Positions 18,892-26,958 of a DNA stretch of 64,000 nucleotides are shown here, in pieces. A model generated the notes under the pieces. It was not told the origin of the DNA, ran no database searches, and saw only the letters and a list, made by a program, of their open reading frames with translations. The position numbers were made by a program, and so were the translations under genes. The stretch is from Ureibacillus aquaedulcis. GTDB taxonomy: Bacteria; Bacillota; Bacilli; Bacillales_A; Planococcaceae. Every line of letters begins with the position of its first letter. The stretch's first letter is position 1. The DNA is taken from NCBI RefSeq assembly GCF_030418165.1, contig NZ_JAUHTQ010000005.1, positions 124,001 to 188,000 on the forward strand. The letters are read 5' to 3'.

Positions 18892-18900
18892 TGTTATAAT
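18892..18900 (+). promoter_or_regulatory. Extended -10 promoter of uspA
   Basis: TGTTATAAT is a perfect extended -10 element (TGnTATAAT) 26 bases before the uspA start; no convincing -35 box is seen. Confidence 0.55.
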
Positions 18901-18928
18901 AAGAGTATAGAAAAAAGGAGGAATTATG

Positions 18929-19372
18929 ATGACTCAATATAAAAGTATAGTAGTTGCAGTAGATGGTTCAAAGGAAGCTGAATACGCCTTCAAAAAATCA
19001 ATCGATATCGCTAAGCGCAATCCTGAATCGAGACTTAATTTAGTAAATGTGATTGATACTCGCTCCTTTGCAGCCATCGAAGCATATGATCGCTCAATAG
19101 CTGAACGTGCACAAAGCTTCTCGGAAGAGCTATTAAATGGTTATAAGAAGCAAGCTGAAGATGCTGGTCTTGCAAATGTAAATACAATTATAGAGTACGG
19201 TTCTCCTAAAACGATCATTACAAAAGAACTTTCAACTATTATAGAGGCCGATCTTATCATTTGTGGCGCGACTGGGTTAAGTACTGTTGAACGTTTCCTT
19301 ATTGGCTCCGTTTCCGAAGCGATTGTACGTTCATCAAAATGCGATGTTTTAGTAGTTAGAACACCAGAATAA
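18929..19372 (+). CDS. Universal stress protein (UspA family)
   Basis: This is a small cytosolic alpha/beta protein of the universal stress family. The 147 residues carry the ATP-binding signature G-x2-G-x9-G-S (GATGLSTVERFLIGS, about residues 111-125), the first strand YKSIVVAVDGSKEAEYA and the end KCDVLVVRTPE. This marks it as the nucleotide-binding subclass. Two ATGs are in tandem; AGGAGG is four bases from 18926 and seven from 18929, so the latter is preferred. It is monocistronic with its own extended -10 promoter and a good terminator. Confidence 0.92.
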   Translation: MTQYKSIVVAVDGSKEAEYAFKKSIDIAKRNPESRLNLVNVIDTRSFAAIEAYDRSIAERAQSFSEELLNGYKKQAEDAGLANVNTIIEYGSPKTIITKELSTIIEADLIICGATGLSTVERFLIGSVSEAIVRSSKCDVLVVRTPE

Positions 19373-19411
19373 TACCCATTCCAAGTACCCAATAATCCAA
19401 ATTATAGCTTA

Positions 19412-19450
19412 TCCCTTCTACGCAAAATTTATAAACGTAGAAGGGATTTT
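19412..19450 (+). terminator. Terminator of uspA
   Basis: TCCCTTCTACG pairs with CGTAGAAGGGA over a 13-base loop and is followed by TTTTATTTC, 40 bases after the stop. Confidence 0.85.
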
Positions 19451-19530
19451 ATTTCTTCAATCTATCTTATGTAATATTCTTAAAAAACCTTGGATGAACT
19501 ATCCACATAAAAGATAGACTCACTGATAAT

Positions 19531-19576
19531 AAAAAGGCATCCAGGCGTTTAACTTTAAACAACTTGGATACCTTTT
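19531..19576 (-). terminator. Terminator of tpx-ytxK
   Basis: On the minus strand AAAAGGTATCCA pairs with TGGATGCCTTTT (one G-U pair), followed by T. It begins five bases past the ytxK stop. Confidence 0.8.
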
Positions 19577-19580
19577 GGCT

Positions 19581-20510
19581 TTATTTACTTTCTTTCCACA
19601 TTTGAACCTTTTCAAAAAACATTGATAAGGCCTCTTTATTTGACATGTTTGGCACTTTAGCCAGTAATACTTCACGTGGAGCCTTTAATGACTTTGCTTG
19701 CTTTTGTAGTATTAGTATACTTTTCTCATGAGCCTTCGATGCAAATAAATTTTCCGGAAGCTGAATTACTGCCTGAATCCAAGCTGATTTTTTCAGGAAT
19801 TTATGCAATTCCTTGGATTGTTCGGATTCAAACATATTTGCTGGAATTAAGAAAAATAAATATCCGCCCTCTTTTGTATGATTGATCGATTGCTCAATAA
19901 ACAGGTGGTGAGCATAGCTCATTCCTTCATGGGCACAAAGCTCATAGTCAACCGCTACTTCTTCATTAGGGTAATATCCGACCGGCAAATCACAAACTAC
20001 CGCATCAACTGGATCGACCAGCATTTTTTGTAATGCATCTTGATGATACAGTTCCACTGGTTGTTCAATAAGCTCTGCACTATCAGCAGCGAGCCGAATT
20101 AGTAATTCATCTACTTCAATTCCAGTAGCAGACACTTTACCATCCAGCAGATTCATTACTGTAAACAATAAATTTCCTGTTCCCAATGCCGGATCCAGTA
20201 TAGAAATAGAATTTGTTCTCAGCTGTTCCTCAAAAAATTGCTCCACAAAATAACCAACCAACAAACCAAGCGTATCAGGCGTCATTTGATGGTTTGGTTG
20301 TGAAGCTTTCCTCATCCCTTTTAGAATGGCAATTTGAATGGCTTTGCGTACTTCTTCTTTCGTCGCATCCTCGAAGGTCCAAGGTTCTTTTCCCTCAAGT
20401 ACATCTTCAAGAGATTGTAATACACCATCTAAAAATGAACGACCATCCGTTTTTTCATACTTTTCCGCTTTTTCATTAATAAATGAAAATATTTGTTCAA
20501 ACTTTTCCAT
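19581..20510 (-). CDS. ytxK: YtxK, class I SAM-dependent (N6-type) methyltransferase
   Basis: This protein has the fold of N6-adenine DNA methylases but is a stand-alone protein found across Bacillales; its substrate is unknown. The SAM-binding motif DPALGTGNLLFTV is near residue 110 and the catalytic-type motif CDLPVGYYP near 175 (an NPPY variant). ATG at 20510 (MEKFEQIFSFI) is six bases after AAAGGAG; the open frame upstream is ignored. The 309 residues are slightly short compared with B. subtilis (about 329). It follows tpx in the same direction. ackA, which follows ytxK in B. subtilis, is absent here. Confidence 0.85.
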   Translation of the reverse strand: MEKFEQIFSFINEKAEKYEKTDGRSFLDGVLQSLEDVLEGKEPWTFEDATKEEVRKAIQIAILKGMRKASQPNHQMTPDTLGLLVGYFVEQFFEEQLRTNSISILDPALGTGNLLFTVMNLLDGKVSATGIEVDELLIRLAADSAELIEQPVELYHQDALQKMLVDPVDAVVCDLPVGYYPNEEVAVDYELCAHEGMSYAHHLFIEQSINHTKEGGYLFFLIPANMFESEQSKELHKFLKKSAWIQAVIQLPENLFASKAHEKSILILQKQAKSLKAPREVLLAKVPNMSNKEALSMFFEKVQMWKESK

Positions 20511-20534
20511 AAAAAACTCCTTTTGAAATGAACA

Positions 20535-20562
20535 ACCCACTCCGATTAAATCTCGAGTGGGT
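20535..20562. repeat. Hairpin between tpx and ytxK
   Basis: ACCCACTC and GAGTGGGT form an eight-base stem 65 bases after the tpx stop. On the minus strand it is followed by TGTTCATTT, a weak U-run, so partial termination or mRNA 3'-end protection between the two genes is likely. Confidence 0.5.
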
Positions 20563-20626
20563 GTACATCTAAGCGATCCTATGTTTCTAGACTATTCTTA
20601 GTCTATCATTAATCTGTCTGATTCAC

Positions 20627-21130
20627 TTAGATTAATGCTTTTACTGCTTCAATCGCCGCTTCATAATCCGGATGGCTAGTACCTTCTGGAACATATTCAA
20701 CGTACGTTACAGTACCTTCCTTGTCAATCACGAATACTGAACGAGCCAGTAAACGCAGTTCCTCCATGTAAACTCCATAAGCTTTACCGAAAGATAACTC
20801 TTTATGGTCCGATACAGTGTGAACACCTTCCAGACCAGCAGCAGCACACCAGCGTTTTTGTGCAAATGGTAGATCAGCGGAAACTGTATAGAAAGCTACA
20901 TCATTTCCTAGTGCTACTACTTCTTCATTAAAACGACGTGTTTGTGCATCACAAACACCTGTATCTAATGATGGTACAACGCTGATCAGACGTACTTTCC
21001 CTTCAGAATCCTTTAAGGTAACCGGTGATAGATCGTTAGCCAATACTGTAAAGTCAGGTGCTTTCTGCCCTGCTTTGACTTCATTTCCTACTAATGTTAC
21101 TGGGTTGTTTTTGAATGCTACTTGTACCAA
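20627..21130 (-). CDS. tpx: Thiol peroxidase (Tpx, atypical 2-Cys peroxiredoxin)
   Basis: Tpx reduces hydrogen peroxide and alkyl hydroperoxides using thioredoxin. The 167 residues have the peroxidatic cysteine in SLDTGVCDAQTRRF (about residue 59) and the resolving cysteine in FAQKRWCAAAG (about 94), the family-defining pair. The start is TTG at 21130, eight bases after AGGAGG; no ATG is available. It is followed by ytxK, with a modest hairpin between them. Confidence 0.95.
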   Translation of the reverse strand: MVQVAFKNNPVTLVGNEVKAGQKAPDFTVLANDLSPVTLKDSEGKVRLISVVPSLDTGVCDAQTRRFNEEVVALGNDVAFYTVSADLPFAQKRWCAAAGLEGVHTVSDHKELSFGKAYGVYMEELRLLARSVFVIDKEGTVTYVEYVPEGTSHPDYEAAIEAVKALI

Positions 21131-21222
21131 TTTGGAACCCTCCTTTATATTACATAAATAATCTTACTAAAGATAATTCCTACATTGCAAATAACTTCTC
21201 TTACATATTTTTACGTATATAG

Positions 21223-21250
21223 AAAAGAACGAAGAATCGCTTCTTCGTTC
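21223..21250 (-). terminator. Terminator of sppA-yteJ
   Basis: GAACGAAGAA and TTCTTCGTTC form a perfect stem with loop TCGC; TTTTCTAT follows on the minus strand. Confidence 0.82.
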
Positions 21251-21267
21251 CTGGAATGGTTCTAACT

Positions 21268-21867
21268 TTAAACCGTGGGCGTAATGGAATTTTGAGGTTT
21301 AAGGTCATCGTTTTGAGGATTTTCCAGTACTACTTCTTTTTTACTCTTAATAAATATTCTTTCTTGTACGACCCTTGTATCAGCTATAATATCGTTCAAG
21401 CCATTATTTTTTGGCATAAAAGCCACCAACAGATAGATGATAGGAAGTTTATTGCTAATAAATCGACCAACCAGCTCTCTAAACAAAACAGTCAGCCAAT
21501 CAAGCTTGCCATTATTTTTCCCTTTCACTCTTAGACCAAAAATCATTTTCCCGACTGTTTGCTGCAAGTATTTTGTTGTGATCACAAAGTAAGCGTAATA
21601 AAACAAGCCCGAGACAATCGTCATTGGGGAATACCAATGACTTTCAGATAAATTCCAGCCGAATAAGTGGAAAAGTGGATTGATAATAATCCCCACTAGA
21701 GCCCAAACAATTAAGATGTCCACGACAAACGCCCAAAAACGCATCCAAAAACCAGCTGTCTTCTCTTCAATTTGTTCAACAATTTGAATTTGTTTTTTCG
21801 CTAGGTTAGGGACAAGTTCACTTTGAGGAAGAGCAACACTTGAGTCATAATTTTCATTTTCTGACAT
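21268..21867 (-). CDS. yteJ: RDD-family membrane protein (YteJ-like)
   Basis: This is a cytoplasmic-membrane protein with an RDD domain, a family of mostly unknown function. It has a charged N-terminal tail of about 40 residues, then three to four hydrophobic segments: FWMRFWAFVVDILIVWALVG, MTIVSGLFYYAYFVI, and FISNKLPIIYLLVAFMP. The RDD-type motif QTVGKMIFGLRVKGKNNG lies between them, and the tail is charged. ATG at 21867 is six bases after GGAGGGG. It is 13 bases downstream of sppA, so the two are co-transcribed. In B. subtilis SppA and YteJ are linked to resistance to lantibiotics, with YteJ inhibiting SppA. Confidence 0.85.
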   Translation of the reverse strand: MSENENYDSSVALPQSELVPNLAKKQIQIVEQIEEKTAGFWMRFWAFVVDILIVWALVGIIINPLFHLFGWNLSESHWYSPMTIVSGLFYYAYFVITTKYLQQTVGKMIFGLRVKGKNNGKLDWLTVLFRELVGRFISNKLPIIYLLVAFMPKNNGLNDIIADTRVVQERIFIKSKKEVVLENPQNDDLKPQNSITPTV

Positions 21868-21880
21868 CTAGAACCCCTCC

Positions 21881-22891
21881 TTAATTCTCACCGTATAAAT
21901 ACATCATACGTGGTCCATCATTTGAAGACATTAGTTTTGTTAAAAATTGCTGTTCAGGTGAAGGACCGAAGAAAGTACTGATTTTCATACCCAACATTGA
22001 AGTCAAGTCACCGAAATTTGATTCATATTCAAACACTTGCGCATCTTCTAATCCAAAGTCTGCCCTTACTGCCGCTATTGCATCTTCCATTCCACCGATT
22101 TCATCGACAAAACCTGCGTTAATGGCTTGGGTTCCACCCATGATGCGTCCATCTGCAACCTTTTTCACATCGGCTTCTGACATACCTCTGCCTTGTTCAA
22201 TCACGTCGACAAAGTCTTCATAAGATTCATCGATCATTTCTTGAAGCATTGCTTTTTCTTCGGCCGTCGTTGGCCTTGTTCCACCAAACATATCCTTGTG
22301 CTCACCTGATTTGATTGTTTCGAATTCAATCCCTAAATTCCCTGCAAGCTCCGAGAAATTATAGCTTTGCATGATGACGCCAATTGAACCGGTAATCGTT
22401 TCTTTATGAGCAAAAATTTTATCTGCCGGTGCAGAAATATAATATCCTCCGGAAGCTGCATATGAGCCCATCGAAACATAGATTGGAATCTTTCTTTCTT
22501 CCTTAATCTCAACTAATTTTTCATGAATATCAGCCGATTCAATAACTCCCCCACCCGGCGAGTTTACATATAATACTACAGCTTGAATGGACTTATCGGT
22601 TAAAATAGTCTCTAATTGTGCCAAAAAGTTTTGATGATCGTATTCAACTGCAGAAAAAGGTGTACTTGATCCGACATCCTGAATCGTTCCATCAACAGAT
22701 AGTAAAGCAATCCTGCTTCCCATATCACCAGGTTCTACTACGGTTTCAATCATTGTTTGTTCACTCGCTGTTAAGCTATCAAAATTTGAAAAAAAGTCGG
22801 TTTTAAATATAGATATTACTGTATTCAAACCAATCGAAAAGACAATCAATACAACTGCCGCTCCTAATGCAAGCCATCTTTTTGTATTCAT
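21881..22891 (-). CDS. sppA: Signal peptide peptidase SppA
   Basis: SppA is a membrane-anchored serine/lysine protease that degrades leftover signal peptides. The 336-residue protein has an N-terminal anchor (WLALGAAVVLIVFSIGLNTV, residues 5-24), VNSPGGGVIESADI, the nucleophile serine in SMGSYAASGGYYIS and the general-base lysine in IFAHKETITGSIGV. These features define the short Gram-positive SppA. ATG at 22891 follows AGGAGGAG. It is the first gene of sppA-yteJ. Confidence 0.94.
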   Translation of the reverse strand: MNTKRWLALGAAVVLIVFSIGLNTVISIFKTDFFSNFDSLTASEQTMIETVVEPGDMGSRIALLSVDGTIQDVGSSTPFSAVEYDHQNFLAQLETILTDKSIQAVVLYVNSPGGGVIESADIHEKLVEIKEERKIPIYVSMGSYAASGGYYISAPADKIFAHKETITGSIGVIMQSYNFSELAGNLGIEFETIKSGEHKDMFGGTRPTTAEEKAMLQEMIDESYEDFVDVIEQGRGMSEADVKKVADGRIMGGTQAINAGFVDEIGGMEDAIAAVRADFGLEDAQVFEYESNFGDLTSMLGMKISTFFGPSPEQQFLTKLMSSNDGPRMMYLYGEN

Positions 22892-23004
22892 TCAATACTC
22901 CTCCTTCATTCTTACATACGGATTAGTTGTTTATTTGTTTCAATATTTATCTATTTTTTTAGAAAAAAAATCCATAATATGATCACATTATATTTTATGA
23001 TAAT

Positions 23005-23052
23005 AAAAAAGAGATTTTAAAGCCATTCTAACTGACTTTAAAATCCCCTTTA
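23005..23052 (-). terminator. Terminator of the acyl-CoA synthetase gene
   Basis: On the minus strand AAAGGGGATTTTAAAG pairs with CTTTAAAATCTCTTT (several G-U pairs), followed by TTTT. It begins 53 bases after the stop. Confidence 0.75.
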
Positions 23053-23104
23053 TCATTCGACATTATTCCCTAGGAAATAAATTTCATTTCAATCTTTTTA
23101 AGAG

Positions 23105-24691
23105 TTAATTTGTTGTTTGTTTCTTGAATTCCTGTTCACGTAGTTCAATACGTCTGATTTTACCAGATGATGTTTTCGGTAATTCATCGATAAATTCAAT
23201 TGCTCTTGGGTATTTATATGGTGCAGTGATTTCTTTCACATAATCTTGTAATTCTTTCACAATCGTCGGACTATCTTTTAAATTGGAATCACGCAACACT
23301 ACAAAAGCCTTAACTATATTACCGCGAACCTCATCAGGGCTGGCTACAACTGCACATTCTTTGACAGCAGGATGTTTCACAAGGGCATCTTCAACTTCAA
23401 ATGGTCCAATAGTATAGCCTGAAGAGATAATAATATCATCGCCACGACCTTCAAACCAGAAATAATCTTCCTCGTCTTTATAGGCACGATCCCCAGTTAG
23501 GAACCATTCACCTCGATACTGCTTGCTTGTTTTTTCTTCATCCTTTAAATAACCCTTAAATAACGCTGGAGTTGATGAATGCACCGCAATATCTCCCACT
23601 TCACCAGCTTTAGTTGGTTCACCAAATTCATTGATGATCTCCACAAGGTTCCCTGGTGTTGGTTTCCCCATTGAACCCGGTTTTGGGGTCATGCCCAATA
23701 ATGTCCCTACCAATAATGTACTTTCTGTCTGTCCATAGCCATCACGAACTTGAAGAGAGTAAACATCCATGAATTTATTAATTACCTCACTATTTAACGG
23801 CTCTCCAGCTGAAACTGCGCTTTTAACGCTTGATAAATTATATTGTTCCATTTTATCTACTTTAGCCATTAAACGATATTCAGTAGGTGTACAGCATAAA
23901 ACATTTATTTGGTAATCCTGCAGCATTTGAAGATATCCCTGTGGTTCAAATTTGCCTAGATGAACAAATGCTGTTGCCCCACTTCCCAACGTAGCCAAGA
24001 ATGGACTCCAAACCCATTTTTGCCATCCTGGTGCTGCAGTTGCCCAAACTAAATCATCTTCCTGTACTCCAAGCCAGTGTGCAGCAGTTGTTCTTAAGTG
24101 CGCATAACCCCAACCATGGGAATGCACTACTCCTTTCGGATTGCCCGTAGTTCCGCTTGTATAAGACAAGAATGCAACATCGGAATCTTCTGTTTCAACC
24201 CCGGCAAAAACATCCGACTCATTTTCTAGACTTTGCTCTATGGATAACCATGAATCTTTTGATTGGCCATATACAAAAAGTTTTAACCCATCTATATGTT
24301 GTGCTTCATCAAATTGACTTAGCTCGTTTTCAAAGGCAACAATGGCCTTTGCACCTGAATGGGTAATTCGGTAATCAATATCTTTCGCGCGAAGCATCTC
24401 CGAGCTTGGAATGATTGTTAACCCGGCCTTCAAAGCCCCGATGTATGTAACATATGCCTCTTCTGAACGAGGAACCATGATTAGAATTACATCACCTTTT
24501 TCAAGTCCGTTGCTTTTGAATAAATTCGCTACTTTATTTGCTTTTTTAATTAATTTTTCATAAGAAATTTTTTCGATTTGTCCACTCTCGTGATGAATCA
24601 TTAATGCAACTTTTGAACTCGTTTTTGCATACTTTTCAATTTCATCGACAATATTATATTTTTTAGGAGCTAGTAAATCTTCTCTTCTCAT
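23105..24691 (-). CDS. Acyl-CoA synthetase (MbcS/YtcI-type, AMP-forming)
   Basis: This is an adenylate-forming enzyme that activates an organic acid to its CoA ester; homologues act on branched or medium-chain acids (MbcS in Listeria, YtcI in B. subtilis). Motifs are SYTSGTTGNPKGVVHSH (P-loop-like A3), DGYGQTESTLLVG (A5), the TGDRAYKDEEDYFWFEGR region and the acylation-sensitive lysine in PKTSSGKIRRIELRE near the C-terminus. The start chosen is ATG 24691 (MRREDLLAPKKYNI), six bases after AAGGGGG, giving 528 residues. It stands alone between sppA and the spore-protein genes, with a SigA promoter of its own. Confidence 0.88.
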   Translation of the reverse strand: MRREDLLAPKKYNIVDEIEKYAKTSSKVALMIHHESGQIEKISYEKLIKKANKVANLFKSNGLEKGDVILIMVPRSEEAYVTYIGALKAGLTIIPSSEMLRAKDIDYRITHSGAKAIVAFENELSQFDEAQHIDGLKLFVYGQSKDSWLSIEQSLENESDVFAGVETEDSDVAFLSYTSGTTGNPKGVVHSHGWGYAHLRTTAAHWLGVQEDDLVWATAAPGWQKWVWSPFLATLGSGATAFVHLGKFEPQGYLQMLQDYQINVLCCTPTEYRLMAKVDKMEQYNLSSVKSAVSAGEPLNSEVINKFMDVYSLQVRDGYGQTESTLLVGTLLGMTPKPGSMGKPTPGNLVEIINEFGEPTKAGEVGDIAVHSSTPALFKGYLKDEEKTSKQYRGEWFLTGDRAYKDEEDYFWFEGRGDDIIISSGYTIGPFEVEDALVKHPAVKECAVVASPDEVRGNIVKAFVVLRDSNLKDSPTIVKELQDYVKEITAPYKYPRAIEFIDELPKTSSGKIRRIELREQEFKKQTTN

Positions 24692-24733
24692 ATTTATCCC
24701 CCTTTTATGCACCAAACAAGGCACATTATTCTA

Positions 24734-24761
24734 ATTATAATATATTCACCTATTATATCAA
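24734..24761 (-). promoter_or_regulatory. SigA promoter of the acyl-CoA synthetase gene
   Basis: TTGATA (24756-24761) and TATAAT (24734-24739) on the minus strand are 16 bases apart, about 45 bases before the start codon. Confidence 0.6.
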
Positions 24762-24872
24762 AATATTCCTCGAAAAAGAGAAATAACCGTATTAAATGCA
24801 GATTAGATATGTATAAAGTAATAACAATTTTTATGGAATTAGAGAGATTTGACACTAAAATTTTGGGCCAAA

Positions 24873-24904
24873 ATAAAAGCTAGCAGCATTTTAGCTACTA
24901 GCCC
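24873..24904 (-). terminator. Terminator of the first SASP gene
   Basis: GCTAGTAGC pairs with GCTGCTAGC (one G-U) and is followed by TTTTATTTTG on the minus strand. Confidence 0.82.
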
Positions 24905-24916
24905 TTATTTATATTA

Positions 24917-25129
24917 TTATTGTCCTGATGAAGAACCACGTAATTGTGATTCAGCCATTTGTACAAGACGTTTAGTAATTTCTCCTCCAACTGATCCGTT
25001 TGCACGAGCAGACGCTTCAGGTCCGAGTTGAACACCAAACTCTTGTGCGATTTCGTACTTCATTTGATCTAAAGCTTGTTCTGCACCTGGTACAGTTAGC
25101 TTGTTACGGCCACCGCTGTTGTTTGACAT
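24917..25129 (-). CDS. Alpha/beta-type small acid-soluble spore protein, copy 1
   Basis: This forespore DNA-binding protein coats spore DNA and protects it from UV, heat and hydrolysis, and is degraded by the GPR protease at germination. The 70 residues show both hallmark segments: [13 protein letters not shown], which contains the GPR cleavage region, and [22 protein letters not shown] is four bases after AAGGAGGTGAG, a very strong site. A SigG promoter lies just upstream. It is nearly identical to the copy 519 bases away (two residue changes, Gly6/Ser6 and Ala42/Ser42 approximately). Confidence 0.95.
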   Translation of the reverse strand: MSNNSGGRNKLTVPGAEQALDQMKYEIAQEFGVQLGPEASARANGSVGGEITKRLVQMAESQLRGSSSGQ

Positions 25130-25151
25130 TTACCTCACCTCCTTGTGCATT

Positions 25152-25180
25152 TAGATTGTGCGAAAAACATTATTTAATAC
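25152..25180 (-). promoter_or_regulatory. SigG-type promoter of SASP copy 1
   Basis: GTATT (25176-25180) and CAATCTA (25152-25158) are 17 bases apart on the minus strand, close to the SigG consensus gHATR-N17/18-CATWHTA. The remaining 200 bases up to the next terminator hold nothing recognised. Confidence 0.6.
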
Positions 25181-25389
25181 ATATAAAATAGTGATTTTTT
25201 TGTTTCTAGCTCCATAGTGTAGACAACTTACGATTATTTTAACGTTTATACTTTTCATTTTTATAAACTTTTATCTTTTCGTTTACATTCCTATATTCCA
25301 TTAAGCAGACATCAAGCAATTGGACTAAAACACTTCATAACCGGAAATACTTATTCATAAAGATCCTATGTCGTGGAAATGCATAAAAT

Positions 25390-25417
25390 GAAAGAGCTAG
25401 CAGCGTTTGCTGCTAGC
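25390..25417 (-). terminator. Terminator of the second SASP gene
   Basis: GCTAGCAGC and GCTGCTAGC form a perfect stem with a four-base loop, followed on the minus strand by TCTTTCATTTT. Confidence 0.75.
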
Positions 25418-25435
25418 CCTTAATAATTTTAGATA

Positions 25436-25648
25436 TTATTGCCCTGATGAAGAACCACGTAATTGTGATTCAGCCATTTGCACAAGACGTTTAGTAATTT
25501 CTCCTCCAACTGATCCGTTTGCACGAGAAGACGCTTCAGGTCCGAGTTGAACACCAAACTCTTGAGCGATTTCGTATTTCATTTGATCTAAAGCTTGTTC
25601 TGCACCTGGTACAGTTAGCTTATTACGGCTACCGCTGTTGTTTGACAT
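25436..25648 (-). CDS. Alpha/beta-type small acid-soluble spore protein, copy 2
   Basis: This is a second, nearly identical alpha/beta-type SASP of 70 residues with the same hallmark segments ([13 protein letters not shown] and [19 protein letters not shown]). It has the same strong ribosome site (GGAGGTGAG four bases before ATG, with one base changed between site and start) and its own SigG-type promoter and terminator. It lies directly downstream of thiI. The silent-biased divergence from copy 1 suggests an ancient-to-moderate duplication under purifying selection or with gene conversion. Confidence 0.95.
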   Translation of the reverse strand: MSNNSGSRNKLTVPGAEQALDQMKYEIAQEFGVQLGPEASSRANGSVGGEITKRLVQMAESQLRGSSSGQ

Positions 25649-25670
25649 TTATCTCACCTCCTTGTGCATT

Positions 25671-25699
25671 TAGATTGTGCGAAAAATGTTTTTTAATAC
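25671..25699 (-). promoter_or_regulatory. SigG-type promoter of SASP copy 2
   Basis: GTATT (25695-25699) and CAATCTA (25671-25677) are 17 bases apart on the minus strand, the same layout as copy 1. Confidence 0.6.
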
Positions 25700-25749
25700 A
25701 CTGAAGAATAAAGGTAAGTATTTCCTGTCAAATGTCCTCATACAACGAT

Positions 25750-26958
25750 TTATAATAGCCCTTCAAATTTATCTTTCATGTTGTTTTCTTCCGGGAACTT
25801 ATATACTTCCCTGTTTCGAACAGCACGATCGATTAATTCATCGAATTCAGTAAAGCTTTCATAGTAAGTCACTTTTTCAACTTTTGGTTTTGTTTTTGGA
25901 TTTGCCGGCGTAAAGATTGTACAGCAATCCTCAAATGGTTGAATGGATGTTTCGTAGGTTCCGATTTGTTCTGCAATATCGATAATCTCTAGTTTATCGA
26001 AGGCAATTAAAGGGCGAAGGATTGGCGTATTCGTTACATCATTAATTGCTGTCAGGCTTTCCAATGTTTGACTGGCTACCTGGCCTAAGCTTTCGCCGGT
26101 AACTATACCTAATGCACCAATTTCTTTACGCACTTCATCGGCAATACGCATCATCATTCTTCGAGTTGTCGTCATAATCGTATTGCTGGGAACACGATCC
26201 TTAATCAATACCTGAATTTCTGTAAAAGGAATAACATGCAAACGAATATTTGCTCCAAACTTCGTTAACTCATTCGCTAACACTTTTACTTTTTCCAAAG
26301 AGTTATCACTTGTATACGGCGGGCTGAAGAAATGAATCGCTTCTAAACGAACGCCGCGCTTCATTAGTAAATACCCTGCAACAGGGCTATCGATGCCCCC
26401 CGAGAGCATCAACAGTGATTTACCATTCGAACCAACCGGCATTCCACCAGCACCCTGAATAATCTGCGCCATCATATAAATGGCATCTTGTCTCACTTCA
26501 ATCCGAAGTTCGACATCCGGTTTTTTCACTTGCACCGATATATTAGGATTATTTCTTAATACATGTCCGCCAATTTCACGTTGAATCTCATGTGATTCCA
26601 AAGGAAATGTTTTATCCGAGCGGCGCACTTCTACCTTGAATGTTAGTTCTTGCTCTTTAAATTGTTCCATTATAATAAGCGATAATTTTTTCATATCATC
26701 TAAATCTTTATTGCATACTGCTACAGGACTGAAAGATTGTATCCCGAAAACGGTAGGCAATTTTTCCATCAGTACTTCATATTGCTCTTCATTTTCCAGC
26801 GCAATATGCATACGATCACGCTCAGTTGCGATATCCAGCGGCGCAATATCAGAAAATGTGTGGCGTATATTTGCACGGAGACGATTGATAAAATCTTTCT
26901 TATTTCGCCCCTTTGTTGATAATTCACCGTATCTTATTAGTATTTCTTTCCAGATCAT
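25750..26958 (-). CDS. thiI: tRNA 4-thiouridine sulfurtransferase ThiI
   Basis: ThiI adenylates U8 of tRNA and inserts sulfur to give 4-thiouridine, and in some organisms feeds thiazole synthesis. The 402 residues hold the ferredoxin-like and THUMP domains (1-165) and the PP-loop ATPase with MLSGGIDSPVAGYLLMKRG (about 183-201) and GESLGQVASQTLESL. The C-terminal rhodanese domain of the E. coli enzyme is absent, as normal in Bacillus. ATG 26958 overlaps the iscS stop (ATGA), so the two are translationally coupled. This fits IscS as its dedicated sulfur donor. Confidence 0.95.
   Translation of the reverse strand: MIWKEILIRYGELSTKGRNKKDFINRLRANIRHTFSDIAPLDIATERDRMHIALENEEQYEVLMEKLPTVFGIQSFSPVAVCNKDLDDMKKLSLIIMEQFKEQELTFKVEVRRSDKTFPLESHEIQREIGGHVLRNNPNISVQVKKPDVELRIEVRQDAIYMMAQIIQGAGGMPVGSNGKSLLMLSGGIDSPVAGYLLMKRGVRLEAIHFFSPPYTSDNSLEKVKVLANELTKFGANIRLHVIPFTEIQVLIKDRVPSNTIMTTTRRMMMRIADEVRKEIGALGIVTGESLGQVASQTLESLTAINDVTNTPILRPLIAFDKLEIIDIAEQIGTYETSIQPFEDCCTIFTPANPKTKPKVEKVTYYESFTEFDELIDRAVRNREVYKFPEENNMKDKFEGLL

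Larger units (their letters stand above)
24879..25180 (-). repeat. Duplicated SASP unit, copy 1
   Basis: Terminator, gene, ribosome site and SigG promoter are all repeated at 25396-25699. The coding parts differ at about seven of 213 positions, five of them silent. Confidence 0.85.
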
